64,000 nt of DNA from Pseudomonadota bacterium. Its GTDB lineage: Bacteria; Pseudomonadota; Alphaproteobacteria; Rhodospirillales; Casp-alpha2. How positions within the stretch are numbered: position 1 is the stretch's first letter; every line of letters begins with the position of its first letter. The notes below the pieces were generated by a model that searched no databases, was not told the origin of the DNA, and saw only the letters and a list, made by a program, of their open reading frames with translations. This document shows, in pieces, positions 20,105 through 28,771 of the stretch. The stretch is taken from positions 1-64,000 of the forward strand of contig JAQBYB010000004.1 of the NCBI GenBank assembly GCA_027624235.1, in the 5' to 3' direction. A program made the position numbers and the translations under genes.

Positions 20105-21378
20105 TTCCGCCGCAGCTTATTGACCGTCGCCAATTCGACGCAGTGACAGAAGATTTCCATGGCGTCCCGAATATCGCCCACCGACGGCATCGTCGGCGCC
20201 AGTCGGATGTTGCGGTCGCGCGGGTCCTTGCCGTAGGGGAACGTGCCGCCCGCCGGCACCACCTTCACCCCCGCTTCCCCGGTCAGGCGCACGACATCCG
20301 TGGCGCAGCCGTCGAGGACATCGACGCTGACGAAATAGCCGCCTTCCGGTTTGGTCCAGGTGGCGATGCCCTTGCCGCCGAGACGGCGTTCCAGAATCTC
20401 GTCAACGGCGGCAAACTTCGGCGCGATGATCGCCGCCTGTTTGTCCATGTGGGCGGCAATGCCGTCCCTGTCGCCGAGAAAGCGGACATGGCGAAGCTGG
20501 TTGATCTTGTCCGGGCCGATGGTGGCGACAAACATTTTGCCCTTGGCGTCGTCGATGTTGGTTAAGGAGCCCGCCATCATCGCCACCCCGGCCCCGGCCA
20601 GGGTGATCTTCGAGGTCGAGCCGAACATCAGCACCCGGTCTTCCGTGCCGGCGTGCTTGCACGCCGCGAGCAGGTTTTTCACCGCCGCCACGCCGCCGCC
20701 CAAATGATGCACCGCATAGGCATTGTCCCAGATCACCCGAAAATCCGGCGCCGCCACCGCCATCGCCGCCAAGCGGTCGACGACGGCGTCTGAATAGGTG
20801 ACGCCGGTGGGGTTGGAGTATTTCGGCACGCACCAGATGCCCTTGACCGACGCATCATCCCTGACCAACGCCTCGACGGCATCCATGTCGGGGCCGTTGT
20901 CATCCATGTCGATATTGATCATCTCGATGCCGAGTTGCTCGCAGATGGTGAAATGGCGGTCATAGCCGGGCACCGGACACAGGAACTTCACCGGCATCTG
21001 GTCCTTCCATGGCCCGTCACCGCCGGGCATGCCGAACAGCACGCCGCCGGCCAGGGTGTCGTACATCATCGTCAGGCTGGCGCTGCCGCCGACGATGATT
21101 TCGTCCGGCGTGACCTCCATATACTCGGCGAACAGGCGCTTGGCTTCGCAGATACCGTCGAGAATGCCGTAATTGCGGTAATCGGTGCCGTCCTCGCCAC
21201 GGCAATCGTTCAGGGACACCGCCTCCAGCAAGCCCGCGCACAGGTCCAGTTGTTCCGGCGACGGCTTGCCCCTGGTCATATCGATAGCCAGATTGCGGCC
21301 GCGCAGGCGGTCATAGTCGTGCTGTAATGCCGCGGCGTGGGCGTCCAGTTCCGCCGTCGTTTTTGTCGCCAGGTCCAT
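20101..21378 (-). CDS. class I aminotransferase, Ic-type aspartate aminotransferase (MocR-like family)
   Basis: About 425 residues of a PLP-dependent aminotransferase. The opening LAIDMTRGKPSPEQLDLCAGL and the segments YRNYGILDGICEAKRLFAEY, GGSASLTMMYDTL, WCVPKYSNPTGVTYSD, VIWDNAYAVHHL and the PLP-lysine FGSTSKITLAGAGVAMM mark the Aminotran_MocR (PF12897) group, some members of which are aspartate aminotransferases. The frame extends 38 codons upstream, but the ATG at 21378 has GAGGGATATAAC before it. No helix-turn-helix domain is fused. Substrate specificity is inferred from the family. Confidence 0.85.
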   Translation of the reverse strand: MDLATKTTAELDAHAAALQHDYDRLRGRNLAIDMTRGKPSPEQLDLCAGLLEAVSLNDCRGEDGTDYRNYGILDGICEAKRLFAEYMEVTPDEIIVGGSASLTMMYDTLAGGVLFGMPGGDGPWKDQMPVKFLCPVPGYDRHFTICEQLGIEMINIDMDDNGPDMDAVEALVRDDASVKGIWCVPKYSNPTGVTYSDAVVDRLAAMAVAAPDFRVIWDNAYAVHHLGGGVAAVKNLLAACKHAGTEDRVLMFGSTSKITLAGAGVAMMAGSLTNIDDAKGKMFVATIGPDKINQLRHVRFLGDRDGIAAHMDKQAAIIAPKFAAVDEILERRLGGKGIATWTKPEGGYFVSVDVLDGCATDVVRLTGEAGVKVVPAGGTFPYGKDPRDRNIRLAPTMPSVGDIRDAMEIFCHCVELATVNKLRRK

Positions 21379-21520
21379 GTTATATCCCTCAAGTTTGCGT
21401 CGGTTTTCTGTATGAACGGGACCGGCCCATTTGTAAACAACCGCCGCCGTTCTTCTTTTTTTGGCCGAATTGTTATACCGTTCGGCGTCCATTCCGACAG
21501 GGCCACGCCTGGGAGTTTTC

Positions 21521-22177
21521 TTGCCTCATTTCACCGGCACCGATCTGGTTTGTTTTCGCGGCGAGCGCACGGTGTTCACCGGCCTCGACTTCGCCCTTGG
21601 CGCCGGCGACGCGCTGGTGCTGCGCGGTCCTAACGGGTCGGGTAAATCCAGCCTGCTCAGGCTGATGGCGGGGCTCAGCCGACCGCTGGCCGGCGCCGTC
21701 ACCTGGGACGATGAAAGCATTGCCGACAACCCCGAAGCCCACAACCTTCGAATGCACTACATCGGCCACGCCGACCCGGTGAAGCCGGTGTTGACGGTCA
21801 CCGAAAACCTCGATTTTTGGACGCTTTTGCGAAGCAAGGCCAACGATGAGCTGCGTCAACCGAATGGCGTCGGCGAGGCCATCAAATCAGCATTGGCGCG
21901 GCTCGGCATCGGCCATTTGGCCGACGTGCCGGGGCGATTCCTGTCGGCCGGACAAAAACGCCGGGTCAATCTGGCCCGCATCCTGGCCGCCCCGGCAACC
22001 TTGTGGCTGTTGGATGAGCCGCATACGGCCTTGGACCAGGCCGCCCTGCGCAGCCTGGATGACGCCATTGCCGAACATCGGCGGGGTGGCGGCATGGTGG
22101 TGATATCGTCCCATGCACAGGCCGCGCCGGAGGATGCCGACGCCATCGACCTCGGCCAGTTCCAGGAACGCCTCTGA
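21521..22177 (+). CDS. ccmA: heme exporter ATPase CcmA
   Basis: The ATP-binding subunit of the CcmABCD complex that releases holo-CcmE during cytochrome c maturation. Walker A is GPNGSGKSS, the signature is LSAGQKRRVNLARILAAP (an SAGQ form typical of CcmA) and Walker B is LWLLDEPHTALD. The open frame begins at 21461, but the TTG at 21521, preceded by CTGGGAG, gives the usual N terminus. It overlaps ccmB by one base and starts the ccm operon, divergent from the aminotransferase gene. Confidence 0.93.
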   Translation: MPHFTGTDLVCFRGERTVFTGLDFALGAGDALVLRGPNGSGKSSLLRLMAGLSRPLAGAVTWDDESIADNPEAHNLRMHYIGHADPVKPVLTVTENLDFWTLLRSKANDELRQPNGVGEAIKSALARLGIGHLADVPGRFLSAGQKRRVNLARILAAPATLWLLDEPHTALDQAALRSLDDAIAEHRRGGGMVVISSHAQAAPEDADAIDLGQFQERL

Positions 22178-22842
22178 TGAGAGGATTTATTCAAATCGTC
22201 CGCCGCGACCTGCATCTGGCCCTGCGCCAGGGCATGGACAGCCTGATGGTGGTGGCGTTCTTCGTCATCGCCGTGGTGCTGTTCCCGTTCGGCGTCGGGC
22301 CGGAACCCAACACCCTGGCCCGGATCGCGCCCGGCGTGATCTGGGTGGCGGCATTGCTGTCGTCGATGTTGTCGCTGGAACGATTGTTCCAGACGGATTT
22401 TGAAGACGGCAGTCTTGAATTGCTGGCGTTGCAGCCGGTCGCCCTGGAAATCACGGTGATGGCCAAGGTCTCGGTGCATTGGCTGACCACCGGCCTGCCG
22501 CTGATCATCGCGGCGCCGTTGTTGGCGGTGTTGATGAACCTGCCCATTGAGGGATTCGTGCCGCTGATCATCGCGCTTTCCTTGGGCACCCCCGCTTTAA
22601 GTCTGATCGGCGCCATCGGCGCGGCGCTGATCCTCGGCTCGCGGCGCGGCGGCATCCTGCTTTCCCTATTGGTGCTGCCGCTTTATATTCCGGTGCTGAT
22701 TTTCGGGGTCAGCGCCGTCGATGCCGTGATCGGCGGGTTTTCGGCGAAACCGCAACTGCTGATCCTGTCCGGGATATTGGTGGCGGCGCTGCCGTTGTGC
22801 CCGTGGGCGGGGGCGGCGGCGGTTCGTCAAGGAATCGAATGA
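22177..22842 (+). CDS. ccmB: heme exporter permease CcmB
   Basis: A 221-residue, six-helix inner-membrane subunit that partners CcmA. Conserved CcmB segments are FFVIAVVLFPFGVGPEPNTL, IAPGVIWVAALLSSMLSLERLF, DFEDGSLELLAL and LGTPALSLIGAIGAALILG. Translationally coupled to ccmA. An 88-base gap with a predicted FNR site separates it from ccmC. Confidence 0.95.
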   Translation: MRGFIQIVRRDLHLALRQGMDSLMVVAFFVIAVVLFPFGVGPEPNTLARIAPGVIWVAALLSSMLSLERLFQTDFEDGSLELLALQPVALEITVMAKVSVHWLTTGLPLIIAAPLLAVLMNLPIEGFVPLIIALSLGTPALSLIGAIGAALILGSRRGGILLSLLVLPLYIPVLIFGVSAVDAVIGGFSAKPQLLILSGILVAALPLCPWAGAAAVRQGIE

Positions 22843-22865
22843 CAATATTGGAAGAATTCTTAAAA

Positions 22866-22908
22866 TTGACATAAATCAATGTGAGACAAGACCCCCGGCT
22901 TGTACATT
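22866..22908 (+). promoter_or_regulatory. predicted FNR-activated promoter in front of ccmC
   Basis: TTGACATAAATCAA at 22866-22879 matches the FNR/Anr consensus TTGAT-N4-ATCAA with one difference. A -10-like TACATT lies at 22903-22908. A start site about six bases after it would place the centre of the FNR box near -41.5, the class II activation position. The promoter would drive ccmC onward when oxygen is low, on top of read-through from ccmA. Confidence 0.65.
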
Positions 22909-22930
22909 AAGCTGGCACATAAGGAATTAG

Positions 22931-23668
22931 ATGTTTCATCGTTTTGCCAATCCCACCCGTTTTTTGCGTTTTGCCGCCGTCGTCCAGCCCTGGATCGCCG
23001 GGCTTACGGTGCTGCTGATCAGCGCCGGGCTATACTTCGGCCTGTTCGACTCGCCCGCCGATTACCAACAGGGCGCCACCGTGCGCATCATGTATGTGCA
23101 TGTGCCGTCGGCCTGGATGGCGTTGTTCTGTTATACGTCCTTGGCGATCGCGTGCGGCGTGGCGCTGATCTGGAAACACCCGCTGGCCGATCTGGCGGCC
23201 AAGGCGACGGCGCCGATCGGCGCCGGGTTCACGTTTTTGGCGCTGGTCACCGGGTCGTTGTGGGGCAAGCCGATGTGGGGCGCCTGGTGGGTTTGGGATG
23301 CGCGGCTGACGTCGATGCTGGTGCTGCTTTTCCTCTATCTCGGCTATATGGCGCTCAACAACGCCTTCGACGATCCCGCCCGTGGCGCCAAGTCGTCGTC
23401 GATCCTGGCCCTGGTCGGCTTCGTCAACGTGCCGATCATCAAGTTTTCCGTCAATTGGTGGAACACGCTGCATCAACCGGCCAGCGTCGTCAAAATGGGC
23501 GGGCCGTCGATTCATGCCTCGATGTTAACGCCGCTCTTGCTGATGGGGGTCGGGTTCACTACCTATTACCTGTGGGTGATGTTGATCCGCATTCGATATG
23601 AGGTCACCAATAATAAAATCCGCGCCCTGCAACGGCGCCAGGCCGCAACCGGGGAAAGCCAGATATGA
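22931..23668 (+). CDS. ccmC: heme exporter subunit CcmC
   Basis: A 245-residue membrane protein with six helices that loads heme onto the CcmE histidine. The WWD domain is present as WGAWWVWDARLTSMLVLL, and the flanking heme-ligand histidines lie in MYVHVPSAWM and PSIHASMLTPLL. A basic C-terminal tail extends into the cytoplasm. The stop overlaps the ccmD start (ATGA). Confidence 0.97.
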   Translation: MFHRFANPTRFLRFAAVVQPWIAGLTVLLISAGLYFGLFDSPADYQQGATVRIMYVHVPSAWMALFCYTSLAIACGVALIWKHPLADLAAKATAPIGAGFTFLALVTGSLWGKPMWGAWWVWDARLTSMLVLLFLYLGYMALNNAFDDPARGAKSSSILALVGFVNVPIIKFSVNWWNTLHQPASVVKMGGPSIHASMLTPLLLMGVGFTTYYLWVMLIRIRYEVTNNKIRALQRRQAATGESQI

Positions 23669-23835
23669 CGCGCCTTTCTGAATTTCTTGACATGGGCGGC
23701 TATGCGCATTTCATCTGGCCGTCCTATGCGGTGGTCGCGGTGGTGATGCTTGGGCTGTTGATCATCAGTCAACGTGAACTGCGCACCGCGCAACGCGACC
23801 TCGACGCGCTCGATGCGCCTGAGGAGGCGCAATGA
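23665..23835 (+). CDS. ccmD: heme exporter accessory protein CcmD
   Basis: A 56-residue single-helix protein: [20 protein letters not shown] opens it, the hydrophobic helix [14 protein letters not shown] follows, then a charged tail. The MGGYAxFIWPSY signature is diagnostic. ATGA overlaps join it to ccmC and ccmE. It stabilises the CcmABC complex and promotes release of holo-CcmE. Confidence 0.93.
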   Translation: MTRLSEFLDMGGYAHFIWPSYAVVAVVMLGLLIISQRELRTAQRDLDALDAPEEAQ

Positions 23836-24287
23836 AACGCAAGCACAAGCGCCTGACCTTCGTCGCCATCGCCTTGACTTTGCTGGGCGCGGCCACGGCG
23901 TTGGTGCTGAGCGCCTACGAAGACAGCATCGTGTTTTTCTACAGCCCCACCGATCTGGCCGAGAAAAAGATCGCCGACGGGCGGCGCGTCCGCTTGGGCG
24001 GGCTGGTCGAGGAAGGCAGCGTCAAAAAAGCCGGCGACGCCATCACCCTGTTCCGGGTCACCGACCTCACGACCACCGTCGCCGTCAGCTACAAGGGGCT
24101 GCTGCCGGACCTGTTTCGCGAAGGCCAGGGCGTCGTCGCCGAAGGCCGCCTGAAGGCCGGCGTTTTCAACGCCGAAGACGTGCTGGCCAAGCATGACGAG
24201 ACCTATATGCCGCCCGAAGTCGCCGACGCGCTGAAAAAATCCGGCAAATGGCAAGACCAGGAAAAAGACAAGGGAAAAACAAAATGA
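23832..24287 (+). CDS. ccmE: periplasmic heme chaperone CcmE
   Basis: A 151-residue protein with one N-terminal membrane anchor ([21 protein letters not shown]) and a periplasmic beta-barrel. The covalent heme attachment motif is HDETY (His121, Tyr125) in [13 protein letters not shown]. The flexible C-terminal tail is lysine-rich. It overlaps ccmD and ccmF by four bases each. Confidence 0.97.
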   Translation: MKRKHKRLTFVAIALTLLGAATALVLSAYEDSIVFFYSPTDLAEKKIADGRRVRLGGLVEEGSVKKAGDAITLFRVTDLTTTVAVSYKGLLPDLFREGQGVVAEGRLKAGVFNAEDVLAKHDETYMPPEVADALKKSGKWQDQEKDKGKTK

Positions 24288-26275
24288 TAGCAGAAATCGG
24301 CCATTTCGCCCTGATCCTGGCGTTATTGATGGCGGTGGTGCAATCGACGCTGCCGCTGATCGGCGCCCACAAGGGCTATGAATCCTGGATGGCGACGGCA
24401 AGACCCGCGGCGATCATGCAATTCGTCCTGGTCGCCATTTCCTTCGGCAGCCTGACGCAGCTTTACCTGACGTCGGACTTTTCCGTCCTCAACGTGGTCC
24501 AGAACTCGCACACGGCGAAACCGCTGCTCTACAAAATCGCCGGCGTTTGGGCCAATCACGAAGGATCGCTGCTGTTGTGGGTATTGATTCTGGCGCTTTT
24601 CGGTTCCGCCGTCGCGGTGTTCGGCGCCAACCTGCCGCCGAAGCTGCGCGCCCGTGTGCTGTCGGTGCAGGCGATGATCGCCGTCGGCTTCTATCTGTTC
24701 ATGCTGCTGACCTCGAACCCGTTTGAGCGCATTTTTCCCGCCCCCATCAACGGCCAGGACCTGAACCCGTTGTTACAGGACCCTGGTCTCGCCTTACACC
24801 CGCCAATGCTGTATCTGGGCTATGTCGGCTTTTCCATGGCGTTTTCCTTCGCCATCGCCGCCTTGATCGAAGGCCGCGTTGATGCCGCCTGGGCGCGCTG
24901 GGTGCGGCCGTGGACGCTGGCGGCGTGGTGCTTCCTGACCGGCGGCGTCGCCCTCGGGTCGTGGTGGGCCTATTACGAACTCGGTTGGGGCGGCTGGTGG
25001 TTCTGGGACCCGGTCGAGAACGCCTCGTTCATGCCGTGGCTGGCGGGAACGGCGCTGCTGCATTCGTCGACGGTGGTCGAAAAACGCGACACCCTGAAGG
25101 GCTGGACCATCCTGCTCGCCATCATCACATTTTCGCTGAGCCTGCTGGGCACGTTCCTGGTGCGCTCCGGCGCGTTGACATCGGTGCACGCGTTTGCCAC
25201 CGACCCGGCGCGCGGCGTCTTTATCCTGGGCCTGTTGATCGTCGTCATCGGCGGCTCGCTGGCGTTGTTTGCGTGGCGGGCGCCGGCGTTGGTCAGCACC
25301 GGCGTCTTTCAGCCGATCTCGCGCGAAGGGGCGCTGTTATTAAATAATCTGATTATGGCGACGGCGGCGGCGGCGGTGTTGCTGGGCACGCTGTATCCGT
25401 TGTTTTTGGACGCCATCGGCGGCGACAAGGTTTCGGTCGGCGCGCCGTTTTTCAATGCCGTGTTTATCCCGTTGATGGTGCCGATGATCGTCGCCATGGC
25501 CGTCGGCCCGATGCTGTCGTGGAAGCGCGCCGATCTGAAACCGGCGTTTTCGCGGCTGTGGGCGGCGGCATTGGCAGCAGGCCTACTCATGGCCACCGTC
25601 TGGGTGATTAAGACCGACGGGCCCTTCATGGGTGTTATCGGGGCCGGACTGGCGGTATGGCTGTTCGCCGGCACCGGTGTCGAGCTGGCGGAACGGCTGC
25701 GGCTGTTCAAGGTGCCGCTATCGGATAGTTTCAGCCGCCTCAGGCGCACACCAAGGGCGGCCTGGGGCATGACCCTCGGCCATCTCGGGCTGGCCATCAC
25801 CATTGCCGGGATGACCGGCGCCGGGTCATGGCGGACGGAAAGCATTCAGGCGATGAAGCCCGGCGAACGGGTCACCGTCGCCGGCTATGAATTCATCTTC
25901 GACGGCGCCAAGGACGGCATCGGCCCCAACTATTCGATCGTCGAAGGCACCTTCCGCGTCTTCAAGGACGGCAAGGCGTTCGTCACGCTGCGCCCGGAAA
26001 AGCGCATCTACAACGTCTCCAAGCGCCCGACCACGGAAGCCGCCATCCACACCACCTTTTTCGGCGATCTGTACGCCGTCGTCGGCGACAAAGACCCCAA
26101 CGGCGCCTACGTCACCCGGCTTTATTTCAACCCCCTGGTCGCCTGGATGTGGGGCGGCGTCATCATCATGATCGCCGGCGGCGGCTTAAGCCTGACCGAC
26201 CGCCGCCACCGCATCGGCGCCCCGGCCAAGCGCACCGGCCAAGGCGCGGCGGTGGCACAAGCGGCTGGAGCCTAA
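24284..26275 (+). CDS. ccmF: cytochrome c heme lyase subunit CcmF
   Basis: A 663-residue polytopic protein of the heme ligation complex. The WWD motif appears as [20 protein letters not shown], with [19 protein letters not shown] and the histidine-bearing [18 protein letters not shown] segments conserved. A large periplasmic domain precedes the last helix. The ATG at 24284 overlaps the ccmE stop. Confidence 0.97.
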   Translation: MIAEIGHFALILALLMAVVQSTLPLIGAHKGYESWMATARPAAIMQFVLVAISFGSLTQLYLTSDFSVLNVVQNSHTAKPLLYKIAGVWANHEGSLLLWVLILALFGSAVAVFGANLPPKLRARVLSVQAMIAVGFYLFMLLTSNPFERIFPAPINGQDLNPLLQDPGLALHPPMLYLGYVGFSMAFSFAIAALIEGRVDAAWARWVRPWTLAAWCFLTGGVALGSWWAYYELGWGGWWFWDPVENASFMPWLAGTALLHSSTVVEKRDTLKGWTILLAIITFSLSLLGTFLVRSGALTSVHAFATDPARGVFILGLLIVVIGGSLALFAWRAPALVSTGVFQPISREGALLLNNLIMATAAAAVLLGTLYPLFLDAIGGDKVSVGAPFFNAVFIPLMVPMIVAMAVGPMLSWKRADLKPAFSRLWAAALAAGLLMATVWVIKTDGPFMGVIGAGLAVWLFAGTGVELAERLRLFKVPLSDSFSRLRRTPRAAWGMTLGHLGLAITIAGMTGAGSWRTESIQAMKPGERVTVAGYEFIFDGAKDGIGPNYSIVEGTFRVFKDGKAFVTLRPEKRIYNVSKRPTTEAAIHTTFFGDLYAVVGDKDPNGAYVTRLYFNPLVAWMWGGVIIMIAGGGLSLTDRRHRIGAPAKRTGQGAAVAQAAGA

Positions 26276-26280
26276 AGCCA

Positions 26281-26820
26281 GTGTTCAACCGCCTTATCTA
26301 TATCCTGCCGCTGACGGTGTTCCTGATCATGGCCGTCTATTTCGCCATCGGCCTGACCAAGGACCCCAAAATTCTGCCGTCGGCGCTGATCGACAAGCCG
26401 ATCCCGGAATTTGTCCTGCCGCCGATCGAAGGCGGCCCCGGCAAGGGGTTTTCCAGCGCCGATCTCAGGGGTAAAGGGGTATCCGTGGTCAACGTGTTCG
26501 CGTCGTGGTGCGTGCCGTGCCGGATCGAACATCCGCAGATCACCCGATTGGCTCAGTTGAAGGTGGCGACGCTGTACGGCCTCAATTACAAGGATAAGCC
26601 GGAAAACGCGCTGAAATGGCTGGCCGAACTGGGCGACCCCTATGCCGCCCACGGCGCCGACCCCAGGGGCCGCGTCGGCATCGACTTCGGCGTCTACGGC
26701 ATTCCCGAAACCTTCATCATCGATAACAACGGTATCATTCGCTACAAGTACGTCGGCCCCATCGACGCCGCGCGCCTGGAAAAAGTAATCCTGCCCATCA
26801 TCAAGAAGTTCAGCAAATGA
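26281..26820 (+). CDS. ccmG: thiol:disulfide interchange protein CcmG (DsbE)
   Basis: A 179-residue membrane-anchored thioredoxin. After one helix (LIYILPLTVFLIMAVYFAI) comes PIPEFVLPPIEG and the active site WCVPC (Cys77, Cys80). The cis-Pro region YGIPETFIIDNNGIIRYKYVG is intact. It keeps apocytochrome CxxCH cysteines reduced. GTG at 26281 is chosen as start because it gives the canonical N-terminal anchor, and the frame continues upstream only through ccmF shadow sequence. Confidence 0.94.
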   Translation: MFNRLIYILPLTVFLIMAVYFAIGLTKDPKILPSALIDKPIPEFVLPPIEGGPGKGFSSADLRGKGVSVVNVFASWCVPCRIEHPQITRLAQLKVATLYGLNYKDKPENALKWLAELGDPYAAHGADPRGRVGIDFGVYGIPETFIIDNNGIIRYKYVGPIDAARLEKVILPIIKKFSK

Positions 26821-27335
26821 GGCCGACTATGAGGATTGGGATCATCGCCTTGGCCGTGGCGTTGGGCCTGACCGGCATGACCACCGCGCCCGCTTGGGCC
26901 GTCAACCCGGACGAGGTGCTGTCCGACCCGGTGCTGGAAGCGCGCGCCCGTGAAATATCCAAGGGCCTGCGCTGCCTGGTCTGTCAGAACCAGTCGATCG
27001 ATGATTCCGACGCCGACCTGGCCAAGGACCTGCGCATCATTGTCCGCGAACGTCTGGTCGCCGGCGACAGCGACGCCCAGGTGGTCAATTTCGCGGTCGC
27101 GCGGTATGGCGATTTTGTGCTGCTGAAGCCGCCGTTCAAGGTCGCGACCCTGGCTCTGTGGCTGGGACCGCTGGCCATCGCCGCGGCCGGGTTGATGGCG
27201 GTGGTGATGTTCTTCCGACGGCGGCGCAGCGTTGGCGCGTCTGCTCAAACCAGCAGCGCCGCCATCGCGCCGAAGTCCCTGAGCGACGAAGAAAACCGGC
27301 GCATCGAGGAAATTCTAAAGGATACGTCCGCATGA
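26817..27335 (+). CDS. ccmH: cytochrome c maturation protein CcmH (short form)
   Basis: 172 residues: signal peptide, the reductase motif LRCLVCQNQSIDDSDADLAK with the CxxC pair, then a single C-terminal helix (LALWLGPLAIAAAGLMAVVMFF) and a short cytoplasmic tail. It reduces apocytochrome thiols with CcmG. This is the short CcmH of organisms that encode CcmI separately. Its start and stop overlap ccmG and ccmI by ATGA. Confidence 0.95.
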   Translation: MRPTMRIGIIALAVALGLTGMTTAPAWAVNPDEVLSDPVLEARAREISKGLRCLVCQNQSIDDSDADLAKDLRIIVRERLVAGDSDAQVVNFAVARYGDFVLLKPPFKVATLALWLGPLAIAAAGLMAVVMFFRRRRSVGASAQTSSAAIAPKSLSDEENRRIEEILKDTSA

Positions 27336-28648
27336 CGACGTTTTGGGCCGTCGCCGCCCTGATGACCGTGGCCACCCTGGCGATGGTGATCGTCCCGTTG
27401 CTGCGCAAGCCGAAGCAATCGGCGCCGCGCCGCGCCGAATTCGACCTCACCGTCTACAAGGACCAGCTTGCCGAAATCAGCCGCGATGCGGAACGTGGAT
27501 TGCTAGGCGACGCCGAGGCCAAGGCCGCCAGCGTCGAGATCAAGCGCCGCATGTTGAAAACAACGGAGACAACGGACGATGATGAAGGCGGCAATGCCGG
27601 GCAACCTTCCTTAAGCCGCGCCGTCGCCGTCATCCTTGCCGCCGCGACGCCGATTGTCGCCTTCGGGTTCTATATCGTTCTCGGCGCCCCGAGCCAACCC
27701 GACCTGCCCTACGCCAAGCGCGACATCAGCGCCGAAATTCAGGCCCGCGAAGGCCGCCTGCAAAAGGCCGAGGTGCTGCAGTTGACGGCGAAGCTGGTTG
27801 AGGCCCTGAAAAAGAGGCCCACCGACATCAAGGGCTGGCTGCTGTTGGGCCGCACCTACCTGACCATCAACGAGTTCCAGGGCGCGCTGGAAGCCTTCCG
27901 CCGCGCCACCGAGATTTCGAACCGCCGCGCCGACATCGCCGCCAGTTACGCCGAGGCGATGATCCTGGCCGAAAACGGCAAGGTCACCGCGACCGCGCGA
28001 AAACTGTTCACCGAGATTCTGGCCGGCGATCCCTTCGACCCCAAGGCGCATTATTACCTTGGTCTGGAAAAGGCCCAGGCCGGAAACCTGCGAGGCGCCC
28101 TACAGGCCTGGACGGACCTGATCCAGCTTTCACCCGCCGACGCGCCGTGGCTGGACTCCGTCCATCAGCAAATCAACAGCACCGCCAAGGAGCTGGGCAT
28201 CGACCCATCGACGGTACTAGCATCGGCCAGGGCGACGGTGCTGTCGCTGACCAGGGGCCTGGGCTCGCCCAAATCATCGTCCCTGCCGCGGATGTCGATG
28301 CCGCCCGCCGCGTCTTCCCCCGCCCCGTCTTCCCCCGGCCCGTCTTCCTCCGGCCCGTATTCCTCCGCCGCGTCTTCTCCCGCCCCGTCTTCCCCCGGCC
28401 CGTCATCCCCGCCCACTTCCTCGTCACCAAAAGGCCCGAGCGCCGCCGAGGTTAAGGCCGCCGGGCAGATGTCGGCCGGTGACCGCGACCAGATGATTCG
28501 CTCGATGGTCAACCGCCTCGCCGACCGGCTCAAGCAAAACCCCGACGATCTCGCCGGATGGCAACGCTTGGCGAAGGCCTATGAGGTGCTCGGCGATCAG
28601 GACAAAGCCGCCGCCGTCCGCAAAAAAATCGAGGCCCTGACCAAGTAG
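27332..28648 (+). CDS. ccmI: cytochrome c maturation protein CcmI
   Basis: 438 residues. Two helices flank a cytoplasmic loop rich in charged residues (LTVYKDQLAEISRDAERGLL), followed by periplasmic TPR repeats (IKGWLLLGRTYLTINEFQGA, then a second set near the C terminus with LAGWQRLAKAYEVLGDQDKA) that chaperone apocytochrome c. Between the two TPR regions lies a Ser/Pro-rich linker encoded by a 15-bp tandem repeat (28311-28415). It is the last gene of the ccm operon. Confidence 0.92.
   Translation: MTTFWAVAALMTVATLAMVIVPLLRKPKQSAPRRAEFDLTVYKDQLAEISRDAERGLLGDAEAKAASVEIKRRMLKTTETTDDDEGGNAGQPSLSRAVAVILAAATPIVAFGFYIVLGAPSQPDLPYAKRDISAEIQAREGRLQKAEVLQLTAKLVEALKKRPTDIKGWLLLGRTYLTINEFQGALEAFRRATEISNRRADIAASYAEAMILAENGKVTATARKLFTEILAGDPFDPKAHYYLGLEKAQAGNLRGALQAWTDLIQLSPADAPWLDSVHQQINSTAKELGIDPSTVLASARATVLSLTRGLGSPKSSSLPRMSMPPAASSPAPSSPGPSSSGPYSSAASSPAPSSPGPSSPPTSSSPKGPSAAEVKAAGQMSAGDRDQMIRSMVNRLADRLKQNPDDLAGWQRLAKAYEVLGDQDKAAAVRKKIEALTK
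28311..28415 (+). repeat. 15-bp coding minisatellite in ccmI
   Basis: Seven units of the type CGTCTTCCCCCGGCC encode the linker SSPAP, SSPGP, SSSGP, YSSAA, SSPAP, SSPGP, SSPPT. Because the unit is a multiple of three, unit gain or loss would change linker length without a frameshift. Confidence 0.9.
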
Positions 28649-28771
28649 CGCCTTGCCCGGCGACGGTCTCCACCACCCTTGAAATACGGGTTTGATTCAT
28701 GGGAGCCTCTTCTTGCTAATATCCTGTCATTAGCGGCGGTTTCGCCTGGTGTGGGATTGGGGGCAGAACTC

